Below are positions 43,894 to 52,868 of a DNA stretch of 64,000 nt, piece after piece (within the stretch, counting starts at the first letter, position 1; the number at the start of each line of letters is the position of its first letter). The notes under the pieces are model-generated. The model searched no databases and was not told the origin of the DNA. It worked only from the letters and a program-made list of their open reading frames with translations. Source of the DNA: Cryobacterium cheniae (lineage in GTDB: Bacteria > Actinomycetota > Actinomycetes > Actinomycetales > Microbacteriaceae); contig NZ_SOGN01000008.1 in NCBI RefSeq assembly GCF_004403395.1, positions 62,001-126,000 of the forward strand, in the 5' to 3' direction. The translations under genes were made by a program, and so were the position numbers.

Positions 43894-45148
43894 CGCGGAT
43901 CTCCGGATCTGGTGCCGTGTGCGTGGCTGCCTCGGTCGGTGGCGTCGGGGCCTTGGGCGCCGTGGACTTGGAAGTGAGGGTCCGGGGCGTCTCCGGTGGC
44001 AGTACCGCCTGGGCCGTGCCCGGCTGCGCGGTGTCCGGCTCAGCATCGCGGGACTGCGTCGTGCGGAGCAGGGCGATCCCGGCGTTCTTGGGCCGGCGCG
44101 GTGCGCGCGGCGCCTTGTTCTTCCGCACCGGGATGGGGCCGGTGAACGCGGCGGTGGCGACGTCGGGCATGGCCGCGGCGGCCGCCGCGGCCGCATCGGG
44201 TGTCTGCTCGGAGCCGGGGTCGGAACCGGCGGTGATCGCGCCATCCGTGCCGGCCATGACAACACTGTTGAGGGGGGTCAGCCCGATGCCCATGCCGTCG
44301 AGAGCCTTTTTCAAGTGCAGGCGCAGGTCGCGGGCGAAGTCCCACTTCGCCGCCACGCGGGTCTTCACGACGAGGCGCACCACGAGGGCCTCGGCGGAGA
44401 TCGACTCGAGACCCCAGATTTCGGGCTTTTCGAGGATGACGGGGCGCCATTTGCGGCTGGAAGCGAGGGCCTTGGCCACGCGGAGCAGCTCGTTCTGAAC
44501 GGCCTCGACATCCGACGAGTAGGGGATGGCGAGGTCGATGATGACGCGCGCCCAGCCCTGGGACATATTGCCGACGCGCAGGATCTCGCCGTTTCGGACG
44601 AACCACAGGGTGCCGTCGACGTCACGCACCTGGGTGACCCGGATGCCCACGGTCTCGACGACGCCGGAGGCGAAGCCCACGTCGACGATGTCGCCGACGC
44701 CGATCTGGTCTTCCACCACCATGAACAGGCCGTTGAGGATGTCCTTGACGATGTTCTGGGCACCGAAACCGAGGCCGGCGCCGAGGGCGGCCGTGAGCAG
44801 GGCGAAGGAGCCGAGGATGTCCTTGTTCACGATATTGACGATCAACAGGATCGTCACGATCAGCAGGGTCACGTTGATGATGTTCGAGAGCACCGAACCG
44901 AGGGTGCGGGTGCGCTGCACGACCCGCACGGCGGCCAGCGGCGACACGTTCAGCGACTGCGTGTCGTCGACGTTCTGGGTCTTCTTCACCCCCGTCACGA
45001 TCTGCTGCACCACGCGATCGATCACGAAGCGCAGCACCCAGCGGATCACCAGCGCGCCGATGATGATGACGACGATGTTGATGACCTTGAGCCACAGGTC
45101 GATCGCGAAGAATTGGTTCAGTTCAAGCCAGATAGCGTCAAAGTCCAT
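43883..45148 (-). CDS. MscS family mechanosensitive channel
   Basis: A 421-residue channel with an N-terminal set of three membrane helices and a pore-lining TM3 with small Gly/Ala spacing (ALLTAALGAGLGFGAQNIVKDILNG). The MscS beta and alpha/beta domain follows (VEDQIGVGDIVDVGFASGVVETVGIRVTQVRDVDG). A Pro/Ala-rich cytoplasmic tail of about 120 residues ends the protein. It releases osmolytes on hypo-osmotic shock. A TAGACT box lies 9 nt before the ATG. Confidence 0.9.
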   Translation of the reverse strand: MDFDAIWLELNQFFAIDLWLKVINIVVIIIGALVIRWVLRFVIDRVVQQIVTGVKKTQNVDDTQSLNVSPLAAVRVVQRTRTLGSVLSNIINVTLLIVTILLIVNIVNKDILGSFALLTAALGAGLGFGAQNIVKDILNGLFMVVEDQIGVGDIVDVGFASGVVETVGIRVTQVRDVDGTLWFVRNGEILRVGNMSQGWARVIIDLAIPYSSDVEAVQNELLRVAKALASSRKWRPVILEKPEIWGLESISAEALVVRLVVKTRVAAKWDFARDLRLHLKKALDGMGIGLTPLNSVVMAGTDGAITAGSDPGSEQTPDAAAAAAAAMPDVATAAFTGPIPVRKNKAPRAPRRPKNAGIALLRTTQSRDAEPDTAQPGTAQAVLPPETPRTLTSKSTAPKAPTPPTEAATHTAPDPEIRDDE

Positions 45149-45157
45149 ATCGAAACG

Positions 45158-45163
45158 AGTCTA
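45158..45163 (-). promoter_or_regulatory. -10 box of the mscS gene
   Basis: TAGACT on the minus strand, 9 nt before ATG 45148; the leader would be only 2-3 nt. Confidence 0.45.
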
Positions 45164-45183
45164 CAGAGCATCCGGCGGCGAAA

Positions 45184-45223
45184 GCTGAGGGCCCTGCCGC
45201 GGTGGTGCGGCAGGGCCCTCAGC
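45184..45223 (-). terminator. Terminator after pepN
   Basis: A perfect 17-bp stem (45184-45200 with 45207-45223) around a 6-nt loop lies between the pepN stop and the mscS promoter. On the minus strand it is followed by TTT. Confidence 0.85.
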
Positions 45224-45265
45224 TCGTGCGGGTGGTGCGGGTAGTGCAATCTGGTCGCGGCGCGG

Positions 45266-47821
45266 CTACTCCGCGTCGCGCGCCTGGGCGGCCAGGGCGC
45301 GTTCGACCCCGGCCAGGTTCTCGATCACCAGGCGGCGCAGCGCGAGCGGCTCCGGATTGGCGTCGAGCCAGGTGCGCGTCGCCGTGACGAGCGCCTGGTT
45401 CGCGAGCGGCGCCGGGTAGAGGCCGAGCACCAGCTTCTCCGCGATCGAGAAGCTGCGGGCGGCCCAGACCGGCTGCAGCATGGCGAAGTACTGGTCGACG
45501 AACGGTTCCAGCAGCGTGGTGTCGTTGGCGCGCAGGAAGCCGGCGGCCGTGACCCGCACGATGGTGTTCGGCGCGGTGTCCACGTCGATCAGCGACGACC
45601 AGGCGGCCTGCTTGCCCTCCCGGGTGGGGATGGCGGCGCGGGCCTGGGCGGCCGACTGGGCGCCGGTCGCGGTGTTGTCCGCGGCCAGGGCCGCGTCGAT
45701 CTCGGCCGCGCCGGCCTTGCCGCCGGCGACGAGGGCGATGAGCAGCTCCCAGGCCAGGTCGGTATCGATCAAGAGGCGGTCGAGCGGCGCCGTTCCGTCC
45801 CGCAGCGCGGCCACGGATGCCAGCTGGCTCTCGGTGGTCGCGAGGGCGGCGAAGAACTTCACGAACTGGAACTGCTCGTCGGTGCCGGCCTCGGCGTGGC
45901 GGGCGAGGGACCAGAGTGCGTCCCCGACCTCCTTGATCGTCGCCGTACGGAATTCCTCGGCGACGTAGTACGTTGCGGCGAGCACGACCTGGCCGAGCAC
46001 GGTGCGCAGCGTGGTGGACTCGGATTCCGTCGCGACGTTGCCGAGCACGAGCGTGATGAAATCACGTGCCGCGGTCTCGGCGTCGCGGGTCGCGTCCCAG
46101 ACCGCACCCCAGATGATGGCGCGGGCGAGGGGGTTCTCGATCGCGGACAGGTTCTCGAGGGCCACCTCCTGCGACGCCGGGTCGAGGCGGATCTTGGCGT
46201 AGGCCAGATCGTCGTCGTTGAGCAGAACGAGGTCGGGACGCTGGCGGCCGAGCAGTGATGGGACATCCGTCTGCTCGCCGTCGACGTCGATCTCGACCCG
46301 GTGCGTGCGCACCAGGGTGCCGTCAGCCAGATCGTAGAAGCCGATGGCGAGGCGGTGCGGGCGGATGGTGGGGTAGTCGGCGGCGGCGGTCTGCAGCACC
46401 GTGAAGCCGGTGATGGTGCCGGAATCGTCGACGGTGATCTCGGGGCGGAGGGTGTTCACGCCCGCGGTCTCGAGCCAGAGCTTCGTCCACTCGGTGAGGT
46501 CGCGGCCGCTGGAGGCCTCGAGTTCGACCATCAGGTCGTTCAGCTCGGTGTTGCCCCACTGGTGCTTCTGGAAGTACGCGGCGACACCGGTGAAGAATTC
46601 GTCGCGGCCGACCCAGGCCACGAGCTGCTTGAGCACGGAGCCGCCCTTGGCGTACGTGATGCCGTCGAAGTTGACCTGCACGTCTTCGAGGTCGTTGATC
46701 GTGGCGGTGATCGGGTGGGTGGAGGGCAGCTGGTCCTGCTTGTAGGCCCAGCTCTTCTCCATCACGGCGAAGGTGGTCCACGCTTCGGTCCACTCGGTGG
46801 CCTCCGCGGTGGCCATGGTGGACGCCCACTCGGCGAACGACTCGTTCAGCCACAGGTCGTTCCACCACTTCATGGTGACCAGGTCGCCGAACCACATGTG
46901 CGCAAGCTCGTGCAGCACGGTGACGACACGGCGCTCCTTGATGGCGTCGGTGACCTTGGACCGGAACACGTAGGTTTCCGTGAAGGTGACCGCGCCGGCG
47001 TTCTCCATGGCGCCCGCGTTGAACTCCGGGACGAACATCTGGTCGTACTTGTCGAACGGGTACGGGAAGTTGAACTTGCCCTCGAAGTATTCGAAACCCT
47101 GGCGGGTCTTCTCGAACAGGTAGTCGGTGTCGAGGTACTCGAACAGGCTCTTGCGGCTGAAGAGGCCGAGCGGGATGACGCGGCCGTCGCTGGAGGTCAG
47201 CTCGCTGCGCACGACGGCGTAGGGGCCGGCCACGAGGGCCGTGATGTAGCTGGAGATGGTGTGGGTGGGGGCGAAGGCCCACGTCTTATCGCCGTTGCCG
47301 GCATCCGTCGGCTCGGGCGTGGCGGAGTTGGAGATGACCTCCCAGGCTCCGGGCGCGGTGACCGTGAAGGCGAACGTGGCCTTGAGGTCGGGCTGCTCGA
47401 ACACGGTGAAGACGCGACGGGAGTCGGGCACCTCGAACTGGCTGTAAAGGTAGACCTCGTTGTCGACCGGGTCGACGAATCGGTGCAGGCCCTCGCCGGT
47501 GTTCGTGTACTCGGCGTCGGTGACGACGGTGAGTGTGTTCTCGGCGGCAAGACCGTCGAGCTGAATCCGGATGCCGTCACTGACGTCTGAAGGGTCGAGC
47601 GCGACCCCGTTGAGCGTCACCGAGTGCACGGTGCGGGTGATCGCGTCAATGAAGGTCGACGATCCGGGCGTCGCGGTGAAGTGCACCGTGGTCTCGCTGC
47701 CGAACGTTTCCGGTCCGGCCGTGAGGTCGAGGGTGACCTCGTAGCTCTGAACGGTGATGAGCGCCGCGCGCTCCTGGGCTTCGATCCTGGTGAGGTTCTC
47801 TCCGGGCAACGGTTTCTCCAT
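45266..47821 (-). CDS. pepN: Aminopeptidase N
   Basis: An 851-residue M1 zinc aminopeptidase. The substrate-binding GAMEN motif (FNAGAMENAGAVTF), the zinc site HELAHMWFGDLVTMKWW and the downstream Glu in NESFAEW are intact. The C-terminal part is the actinobacterial PepN helical domain. It removes N-terminal residues from peptides in the cytoplasm. The start MEKPLPGEN is used; the upstream reading to 47914 begins in GC-rich intergenic DNA. It ends at a strong terminator. Confidence 0.95.
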   Translation of the reverse strand: MEKPLPGENLTRIEAQERAALITVQSYEVTLDLTAGPETFGSETTVHFTATPGSSTFIDAITRTVHSVTLNGVALDPSDVSDGIRIQLDGLAAENTLTVVTDAEYTNTGEGLHRFVDPVDNEVYLYSQFEVPDSRRVFTVFEQPDLKATFAFTVTAPGAWEVISNSATPEPTDAGNGDKTWAFAPTHTISSYITALVAGPYAVVRSELTSSDGRVIPLGLFSRKSLFEYLDTDYLFEKTRQGFEYFEGKFNFPYPFDKYDQMFVPEFNAGAMENAGAVTFTETYVFRSKVTDAIKERRVVTVLHELAHMWFGDLVTMKWWNDLWLNESFAEWASTMATAEATEWTEAWTTFAVMEKSWAYKQDQLPSTHPITATINDLEDVQVNFDGITYAKGGSVLKQLVAWVGRDEFFTGVAAYFQKHQWGNTELNDLMVELEASSGRDLTEWTKLWLETAGVNTLRPEITVDDSGTITGFTVLQTAAADYPTIRPHRLAIGFYDLADGTLVRTHRVEIDVDGEQTDVPSLLGRQRPDLVLLNDDDLAYAKIRLDPASQEVALENLSAIENPLARAIIWGAVWDATRDAETAARDFITLVLGNVATESESTTLRTVLGQVVLAATYYVAEEFRTATIKEVGDALWSLARHAEAGTDEQFQFVKFFAALATTESQLASVAALRDGTAPLDRLLIDTDLAWELLIALVAGGKAGAAEIDAALAADNTATGAQSAAQARAAIPTREGKQAAWSSLIDVDTAPNTIVRVTAAGFLRANDTTLLEPFVDQYFAMLQPVWAARSFSIAEKLVLGLYPAPLANQALVTATRTWLDANPEPLALRRLVIENLAGVERALAAQARDAE

Positions 47822-47936
47822 CTCGGTTTCGCGGTGTGCGCGCACGCCGGCGCCAAGGGCGCAGCGCACGAATAACCAGCCTAGCCAAGGAATATGGTGT
47901 CCGCACGGGGGCAAGCAGTTCTGTCTTGGCTCGACA

Positions 47937-47942
47937 TAGGGT
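47937..47942 (+). promoter_or_regulatory. -10 box of the GNAT gene
   Basis: TAGGGT lies 8 nt before ATG 47951, giving a leader of about 1 nt. Confidence 0.45.
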
Positions 47943-47950
47943 GAGTCTCA

Positions 47951-48748
47951 ATGACAAATCGTGACGTGCTGCTCTCCGCCTACGACGCGCAGCTGCGGCT
48001 GCGGGTTCCGCCCGACCTGCCCACGGGCATCCGATACGACTTGCAGGGGTCGGTGCTCTGCATTTCGGGACGGTACCGGGGCTTCGTCGAGACCACCCGC
48101 AACGTGGGGGTGACCGGCGCGGCTCTCAACGCCCTGATCAAAGAGCACCGTGACTTCTTCGCGGCCCGCGGCGAGGCCGTCGAGTGGAAGACCCGCGGCC
48201 ACGACCTTCCCGCGGATCTGCCGGACCGCCTGCGCGCGGCCGGGTTCGTGCCCGAGGACCGGGAGACGGTCATCGTCGGCGAGACCGTGCGCCTGAACGC
48301 CGACCCGGTGCTGCCCGCCGGCGTCACGATCCGGGTGGTCGACACCCGGCCGGATTTCGAGCGAATCGCCACGCTGCAGTCACAGGTCTGGGGCGAGGAC
48401 CACGCCTGGCTGGCCGGGGAACTCGAGAGCAGTGTGCGCGGGGCCCCGGGTGACGTGCTCGTCTTCGTCGCTGAGGCCGGCGGCGAGGTCGTCTCCTCGT
48501 GCCGGCTCGAATTCAACCCCGGCACCGATTTCGCGGGCCTCTGGGGTGGATCGACTCTCGCTGCGTGGCGGGGCCGCGGCATCTACCGGGCGTTGGTGGC
48601 CCACCGCGCGCGGCTCGCGCACGAGCGTCGTGTGCGCTACCTGCAGGTGGACGCCTCCGCCGACAGCGAACCGATCCTGTTGCGGCTGGGCTTCCAGGCC
48701 GTGACGACGACGACCCCCTACGTCTGGACCCCGCCGGCGCCAGGCTGA
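47951..48748 (+). CDS. GNAT family N-acetyltransferase
   Basis: A 265-residue protein. The N-terminal half (about 110 residues) is a non-catalytic GNAT-like domain. The C-terminal GNAT domain has VFVAEAGGEVVSSCRLEF, then WGGSTLAAWRGRGIYRALVAHRARLAHERRVRYLQVDA, which forms the acetyl-CoA pyrophosphate-binding loop (RGRGIYRAL). The acceptor substrate is unknown. It is divergent from pepN. Downstream lies a decayed region. Confidence 0.86.
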   Translation: MTNRDVLLSAYDAQLRLRVPPDLPTGIRYDLQGSVLCISGRYRGFVETTRNVGVTGAALNALIKEHRDFFAARGEAVEWKTRGHDLPADLPDRLRAAGFVPEDRETVIVGETVRLNADPVLPAGVTIRVVDTRPDFERIATLQSQVWGEDHAWLAGELESSVRGAPGDVLVFVAEAGGEVVSSCRLEFNPGTDFAGLWGGSTLAAWRGRGIYRALVAHRARLAHERRVRYLQVDASADSEPILLRLGFQAVTTTTPYVWTPPAPG

Positions 48749-48751
48749 ACC

Positions 48752-48990
48752 CCGTCCGACCGATACCGCCAGGTCGCCGAGGGGGAGGCGCGCGGCATGC
48801 ACGCCTGGCTATCGAACGAGGTGCAGACGGTCGTGCCCGCGGTCAGTGAGCGGATGCGTTCGGTCCCCGCCGCCTCCACCGACTTCGTCCTTGCCCTCGA
48901 CGGCGAGCCCATCGCGTACACGCGGCCGCACGGCCGTGCCCTGCACCGGTTCGGTGCCCGATTGCGCTCCGAGCCGCTCCCGGACCGCCT
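48752..48990 (+). other. Coding-like segment without start, possible gene remnant
   Basis: The plus frame through ATG 48797 (GMHAWLSNEVQTVVPAV, then STDFVLALDGEPIAYTRPHG) has the GC third-position bias of real genes over about 80 codons but no ribosome-binding site, no promoter and no recognisable family. It ends within sequence that is better read as the minus-strand DHFR-like remnant. It may be the leftover of a broken gene. Confidence 0.35.
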
Positions 48991-49552
48991 CGGCGCCGCC
49001 CTCCGGCATCTCCAGGTCGGCGGTCACGAACGACGTCGGGCGGAGCGTCAGTGCGACCGCTCCGGCATTGGTCGTCGCACACTGCTCCACCGTGAAAGTC
49101 GATTGCAGGCAGCCCGAGTCGAAGAGCCGCTTTGTCTGGCCGACGACGACGGGGAAGTAGAGGAGCCGGTATTCGTCGACGAGGCCGGCGTCGTGCAGGG
49201 TGCGGGCCAGCAGGCAGCTGCCGTGCACCTGCAGCTCGCGCCCCGGCTGGGCCTTCAGCTGTGCCACGGACTCGGGGATGTCGGCAGCCAGCACGGTCGT
49301 GTTGTTCCAGGTGGCGTCCGCGAGCGTCGTCGAGACCACGTATTTCGGCAGTCCGTTGAGGCCCGTCGCCACCGGGTTGTCCGGGTCGGCCTCGGCGAAC
49401 CAGCCGTCGACGATCCGCCCGAACCCCTCATCGGCGTGGGGCACGAGCCAGCCCCCGCGCTCGAAGCCGCCGGAGGTATCCTCTTCTGGCACCGAGGCGG
49501 GCCGGAGGGCCGCCTTCAGGCCCAGCGTCGTCCGGGGCCCGGAGGCTGTCAA
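48809..49552 (-). pseudogene. Decayed RibD-C/dihydrofolate reductase-like gene
   Basis: An open frame of 247 codons, in which only the middle resembles the DHFR-like RibD C-terminal family (EEDTSGGFERGGWLVPHADE, then LPKYVVSTTL, then VHGSCLLARTLHDAGLVDEYRLL). Family members begin with a strand such as LTVDGVMQAPGG, which is missing here, and the segment between FAEAD and PDNPVATG lacks the usual LLGRRTYE loop, a deletion of about 20 codons. The last 70 residues (after SFVTADLEMPEGG) are unlike the family. I treat it as a pseudogene with an accidental open frame. Confidence 0.55.
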
Positions 49553-49568
49553 TCGGAGGCTGTCAACT
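49541..49568. repeat. 14-bp tandem duplication
   Basis: GGAGGCTGTCAA occurs at 49541-49552 and 49555-49566, overlapping the start of the decayed gene and the end of the SDR gene. Confidence 0.75.
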
Positions 49569-51078
49569 ACCAGGTGCCCGGCTTGTAGTCCTTGAGGAAG
49601 ACGCCGCAGAGGTCCTCGCCGGCCTCGCCGCGCACGATCGGGTCGTAGACCCGCGCCGCTCCGTCGACCAGGTCGAGCGGGGCGTGGAAGCCCTCCTCGG
49701 CGAGCCGGATCTTGGTGGGGTGCGGCCGCTCGTCGGTGATCCAGCCGGTGTCGACGCTGGTCATCAGGATGCCGTCGGACAGCATCTCCTTCGCGCTGGT
49801 GCGGGTGAGCATGTTCAGCGCGGCCTTCGCCATGTTCGTGTGCGGGTGGCCGGGACCCTTGTAGCCGCGGCCGAACACGCCCTCCATCGCCGACACGTTC
49901 ACGATGTAGGTGCGGCGGGCGTCGGATGCCTTGAGCGACGCGCGCAGACGGCTCACCAGCAGGAACGGGGCCGTGGTGTTGCAGAGCTGCACCTCGAGCA
50001 TCTCCAACGGGTCGACGTCCTCCACGTTCGCGGTCCAGCTGTTCTCATCGTGCAGGTCGGGCACGAGCCCGCCGGCGTCGATCGCGGTGCCCGCGGCGAG
50101 GCGCTCGAGCGAGGAGGATCCCGGCGCGAGGGCCAGGGCGGTGAGGTCGTCGGCGGTGAGCGCGCCGCTCGCGCCGGCCGCCGCGGCCAGAATCGGGTGG
50201 CTGGTGACGGATGCCGCCAGAGCCGTCGGGTGCGCGTCGCTGGTGTGCCCGAACGTGACGATCTCCGGGAGGGTACCCGCCGGCAGCGTCGGCAGCGGCG
50301 ACTCCTCCGCCTCCACCAGCATCGAGTAGGAGCCGGGGGAGCGGCGCACGGTCTGGGCGGCGTTGTTGATCAGGATGTCGAGCGGTCCGGCCGCGGCGAC
50401 CGAGTCGGCCAGACCGATCACCTGCGCCGGGTCGCGCAGGTCGATTCCGACGATGCGCAGGCGGTGCAGCCAGTCGGCCGAGTCGGGCATGGCGCTGAAG
50501 CGGCGCACCGCGTCGCGCGGGAACCGGGTGGTGATGGTGGTGTGGGCGCCGTCGCGCAGCAGGCGAAGGGCGATGTACATGCCGATCTTGGCTCGGCCGC
50601 CGGTGAGCAGGGCGCGCTTGCCGGTCAGGTCGGTGCGGGCATCCCGCTTCTCGTGGCTCATCGCCGCGCAGGCGGGGCAGAGCTGGTGGTAGAAGGCGTC
50701 GACGAGGGTGTACTTCTGCTTGCAGATGTAGCAGGCCCGCGGCACGAGCAGCTCACCCGCCGACGCCCGGTCGGTGCCGAGGCGCAGCTGGGCACCGATG
50801 GTCTCGTCGTCGATGCGGGTGCGGGCGCCGGTCGCGGTCGCGGCGATGACCTCACGGTCGGCGTCGGCGATCGCCTGTCGCTTCTCGCCGCGGCGCACCA
50901 TCTTCACGGACTTGAACATCTTGGCGGTGGCCTGCCGCACGGTGACGAAGTCGGGGTCTTCGGGGTCGATCTCGCTGAGCGAGGCGAGCACGCGCAGGGC
51001 GATCGCCATCTCGGCAGGGTCGATGCCCGGGGCGGACTCGGCCACGGAAGCGGGCTCGGCAGAAGGCGTCGTGGTCAT
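49567..51078 (-). CDS. Zinc-ribbon SDR-family protein lacking the catalytic Tyr
   Basis: A 503-residue protein. The N-terminal 150 residues are helical and end in a probable zinc ribbon (Cys116, Cys119, Cys134, Cys137: CYICKQKY and CPAC). A Rossmann short-chain dehydrogenase domain follows with the nucleotide motif LLTGGRAKIGM and INNAAQT. The catalytic Ser396 is present (NVSAMEG), but the YxxxK motif reads Thr414-Asn-Met-Ala-Lys418, so the acid-base tyrosine is missing. Two insertions enlarge the SDR part. It may bind nucleotide without classical redox activity or use another residue. The leaderless start follows TAGAAT. Confidence 0.8.
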   Translation of the reverse strand: MTTTPSAEPASVAESAPGIDPAEMAIALRVLASLSEIDPEDPDFVTVRQATAKMFKSVKMVRRGEKRQAIADADREVIAATATGARTRIDDETIGAQLRLGTDRASAGELLVPRACYICKQKYTLVDAFYHQLCPACAAMSHEKRDARTDLTGKRALLTGGRAKIGMYIALRLLRDGAHTTITTRFPRDAVRRFSAMPDSADWLHRLRIVGIDLRDPAQVIGLADSVAAAGPLDILINNAAQTVRRSPGSYSMLVEAEESPLPTLPAGTLPEIVTFGHTSDAHPTALAASVTSHPILAAAAGASGALTADDLTALALAPGSSSLERLAAGTAIDAGGLVPDLHDENSWTANVEDVDPLEMLEVQLCNTTAPFLLVSRLRASLKASDARRTYIVNVSAMEGVFGRGYKGPGHPHTNMAKAALNMLTRTSAKEMLSDGILMTSVDTGWITDERPHPTKIRLAEEGFHAPLDLVDGAARVYDPIVRGEAGEDLCGVFLKDYKPGTW

Positions 51079-51084
51079 CGGACA

Positions 51085-51090
51085 ATTCTA
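51085..51090 (-). promoter_or_regulatory. -10 box of the SDR gene
   Basis: TAGAAT on the minus strand, 6 nt before ATG 51078. Confidence 0.55.
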
Positions 51091-51196
51091 CGATCGGTCG
51101 GCAGACAACTGTTGCCCGGCCGGACGACTGTTGCCGGTGTAGCGGCAACAGTCGTCCGTTCGGGCAACGATTGTGGAGCGGAGTGCACGGGCGTGG

Positions 51197-52819
51197 CTAG
51201 ACCTTCAGGGCTTCCGGGGCCTGCTCCGGCTCGGCTGCCGGCTCCGTCAGCAGCGCTGACAGGTCCATCGACGAGGTCGGCGGCTCATACGTCTCATCGA
51301 ACGGCATCTCGTCGGTGTCCAGGTCGGGGTTGGCGTCCTGGGTGGCGACCAACTCGCGGGCCTCGAAGACCGAGTTCACGCTGGGCATCGAACCCATCAG
51401 CGGACGCCCGGCCGACTCGCGCAGGAAGAAGATCGCGATTCCACCGATGACGGATGTCCCCATCAGGTAGTACGCCGGCATCATCTCGTTCTCGGTCGAG
51501 GCGATCAGCGCCGCGATGATGAACGGCGTCGTGCCGCCGAAGATGGCGACCGAGAAGTTGTACGCGATACCCATGGCGCCATAACGGCTTTCGGTCGGGA
51601 ACAGCGCCGGCAGGGCCGAGGCGAGGTTGGCGACGTAGAACGTGACGGGCAGGGCGATCATGGCCAGGCCGAGCAGCGTCGTCCAGATCTCTCCGACGCC
51701 GATCAGCAGGAACGCGGGGATGGACAGCACCACGGCACTGGACGCACCCATCCAGAGCACGGGGCGGCGGCCGATCTTGTCCGACAGCCGACCGGCGAGG
51801 GGGATGCACAGCGCCATGACGACGAGGATCGGGATGGTCAGCAATGTGCCGTGCAGCTCGTCGTAGCCCTTGGTGGCGGTCAGGTACGTGGGCATGTAGG
51901 AGGTGAGCGCGTAGCCGAGCGTATTGGCCGCGGCAACCAGGACCATCGCGACGATGATGCCGCGCCAGTGGTTCTTGAAGATGCTGACCGGGCCGTTGGT
52001 CGCGGCGGACTCGTCGGTGAACGACGGGTCGGTGGCGGCGAGTTCCTTCGCGTCCAGGGTGGCCTGGAACGTGGGGGATTCCTCGATCTTCAGACGGAAC
52101 CAGATGGCGATCAGGCCGAGCGGTCCGGCGATCAGGAACGGGATGCGCCAGCCCCAGTCCTCCATGACAGGCTGCCCGAGGGTGACCTGCAGGATGGAGA
52201 CGAGCGCGGCGCCGATGGCGAATCCGAGGTAGCTGCCCATGTCGAGCAGGCTGGCGAAGAAGCCGCGGTGCTTGTCGGGCGAGTGCTCGCTGACGAAGGT
52301 GGTCGCACCGGCGTACTCACCGCCGGTGGAGAAGCCCTGCACGAGCTTGGTGAAGACCAGCAGCGCGGCGGCGAGCATGCCCACCTGGGCGTAGCCGGGC
52401 AGCAGGCCCACGGCGAAAGTGGATGCCGCCATCAGCATCAGGGTCATCGACAGCACCTTCTGGCGGCCGATCTTGTCCCCGAGCCAGCCGAAGAACACGC
52501 CACCCAGCGGGCGGGCGATGAACGTCGCGGCGAAGGTGCCGAGCAGGAAGAGGGTCTGCACCGTCGGGTCGGACTCGGGCAGGAACACCGGGCCCATGGT
52601 CGTGATGAGGTAGCCGAACACGCCGACGTCATACCATTCCATCGTGTTTCCCACGATGGTCCCGCCGAGGGCCTTCTTCAGCCTGGACTGGTTGACCACG
52701 TTCACGTGGGACACCTTCAAGCGGCGCTGGAGCAGCGGCTTCTTGGTCTTGACCCCGGTGCCGTCGGCACCGGAATAGGAGTTTGTTCTGGGCATGGGTG
52801 CTTCTCTCGTGGAGATCAT
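51197..52819 (-). CDS. MFS transporter, MHS (ProP/ShiA-like) family
   Basis: A 540-residue major facilitator with 12 membrane segments. The MHS signature appears as GNTMEWYDVGVFGYLITTMG, RPLGGVFFGWLGDKIGRQKVL, and FSTGGEYAGATTFVSEHSPDKHRGFF. Family substrates include proline/betaine, shikimate, citrate and 2-oxoglutarate; the substrate here is not assigned. A cytoplasmic acidic tail of about 70 residues ends the protein. ATG 52819 overlaps the stop of an upstream mini-ORF; ATG 52795 with GAGAAG upstream is an alternative. Confidence 0.88.
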   Translation of the reverse strand: MISTREAPMPRTNSYSGADGTGVKTKKPLLQRRLKVSHVNVVNQSRLKKALGGTIVGNTMEWYDVGVFGYLITTMGPVFLPESDPTVQTLFLLGTFAATFIARPLGGVFFGWLGDKIGRQKVLSMTLMLMAASTFAVGLLPGYAQVGMLAAALLVFTKLVQGFSTGGEYAGATTFVSEHSPDKHRGFFASLLDMGSYLGFAIGAALVSILQVTLGQPVMEDWGWRIPFLIAGPLGLIAIWFRLKIEESPTFQATLDAKELAATDPSFTDESAATNGPVSIFKNHWRGIIVAMVLVAAANTLGYALTSYMPTYLTATKGYDELHGTLLTIPILVVMALCIPLAGRLSDKIGRRPVLWMGASSAVVLSIPAFLLIGVGEIWTTLLGLAMIALPVTFYVANLASALPALFPTESRYGAMGIAYNFSVAIFGGTTPFIIAALIASTENEMMPAYYLMGTSVIGGIAIFFLRESAGRPLMGSMPSVNSVFEARELVATQDANPDLDTDEMPFDETYEPPTSSMDLSALLTEPAAEPEQAPEALKV

Positions 52820-52854
52820 GTAGCTGCGAAAAAAAAGGGCCCGCTTTCGGGCAT
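52816..52854 (-). CDS. Possible 12-codon leader peptide of the MFS gene
   Basis: ATG 52854 opens MPESGPFFFAAT, whose TGA (52818-52816) overlaps the MFS ATG. The codons include three Phe codons in the U-run. There is no Shine-Dalgarno sequence, but the ATG lies 8 nt after a -10 box, so it may be translated as a leaderless message. Confidence 0.4.
   Translation of the reverse strand: MPESGPFFFAAT
52829..52851 (-). terminator. Attenuator-like hairpin in the MFS leader
   Basis: On the minus strand GCCCG and CGGGC pair around a 4-nt AAAG loop and are followed by CCTTTTTTTT. It lies between the promoter and the MFS start, and no gene upstream on this strand needs a terminator here. Confidence 0.65.
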
Positions 52855-52862
52855 AAGGAGAT

Positions 52863-52868
52863 ATTTTA
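52863..52868 (-). promoter_or_regulatory. -10 box of the MFS leader transcript
   Basis: TAAAAT on the minus strand in the most AT-rich patch of the region, 8 nt before the mini-ORF ATG. Confidence 0.5.

Noticed and set aside
43894-44265. Longer N terminus for the truncated haemoglobin
   Set aside because: It is Pro/Arg/Ser-rich antisense translation of the mscS C-terminal tail; the globin starts properly at 43893.
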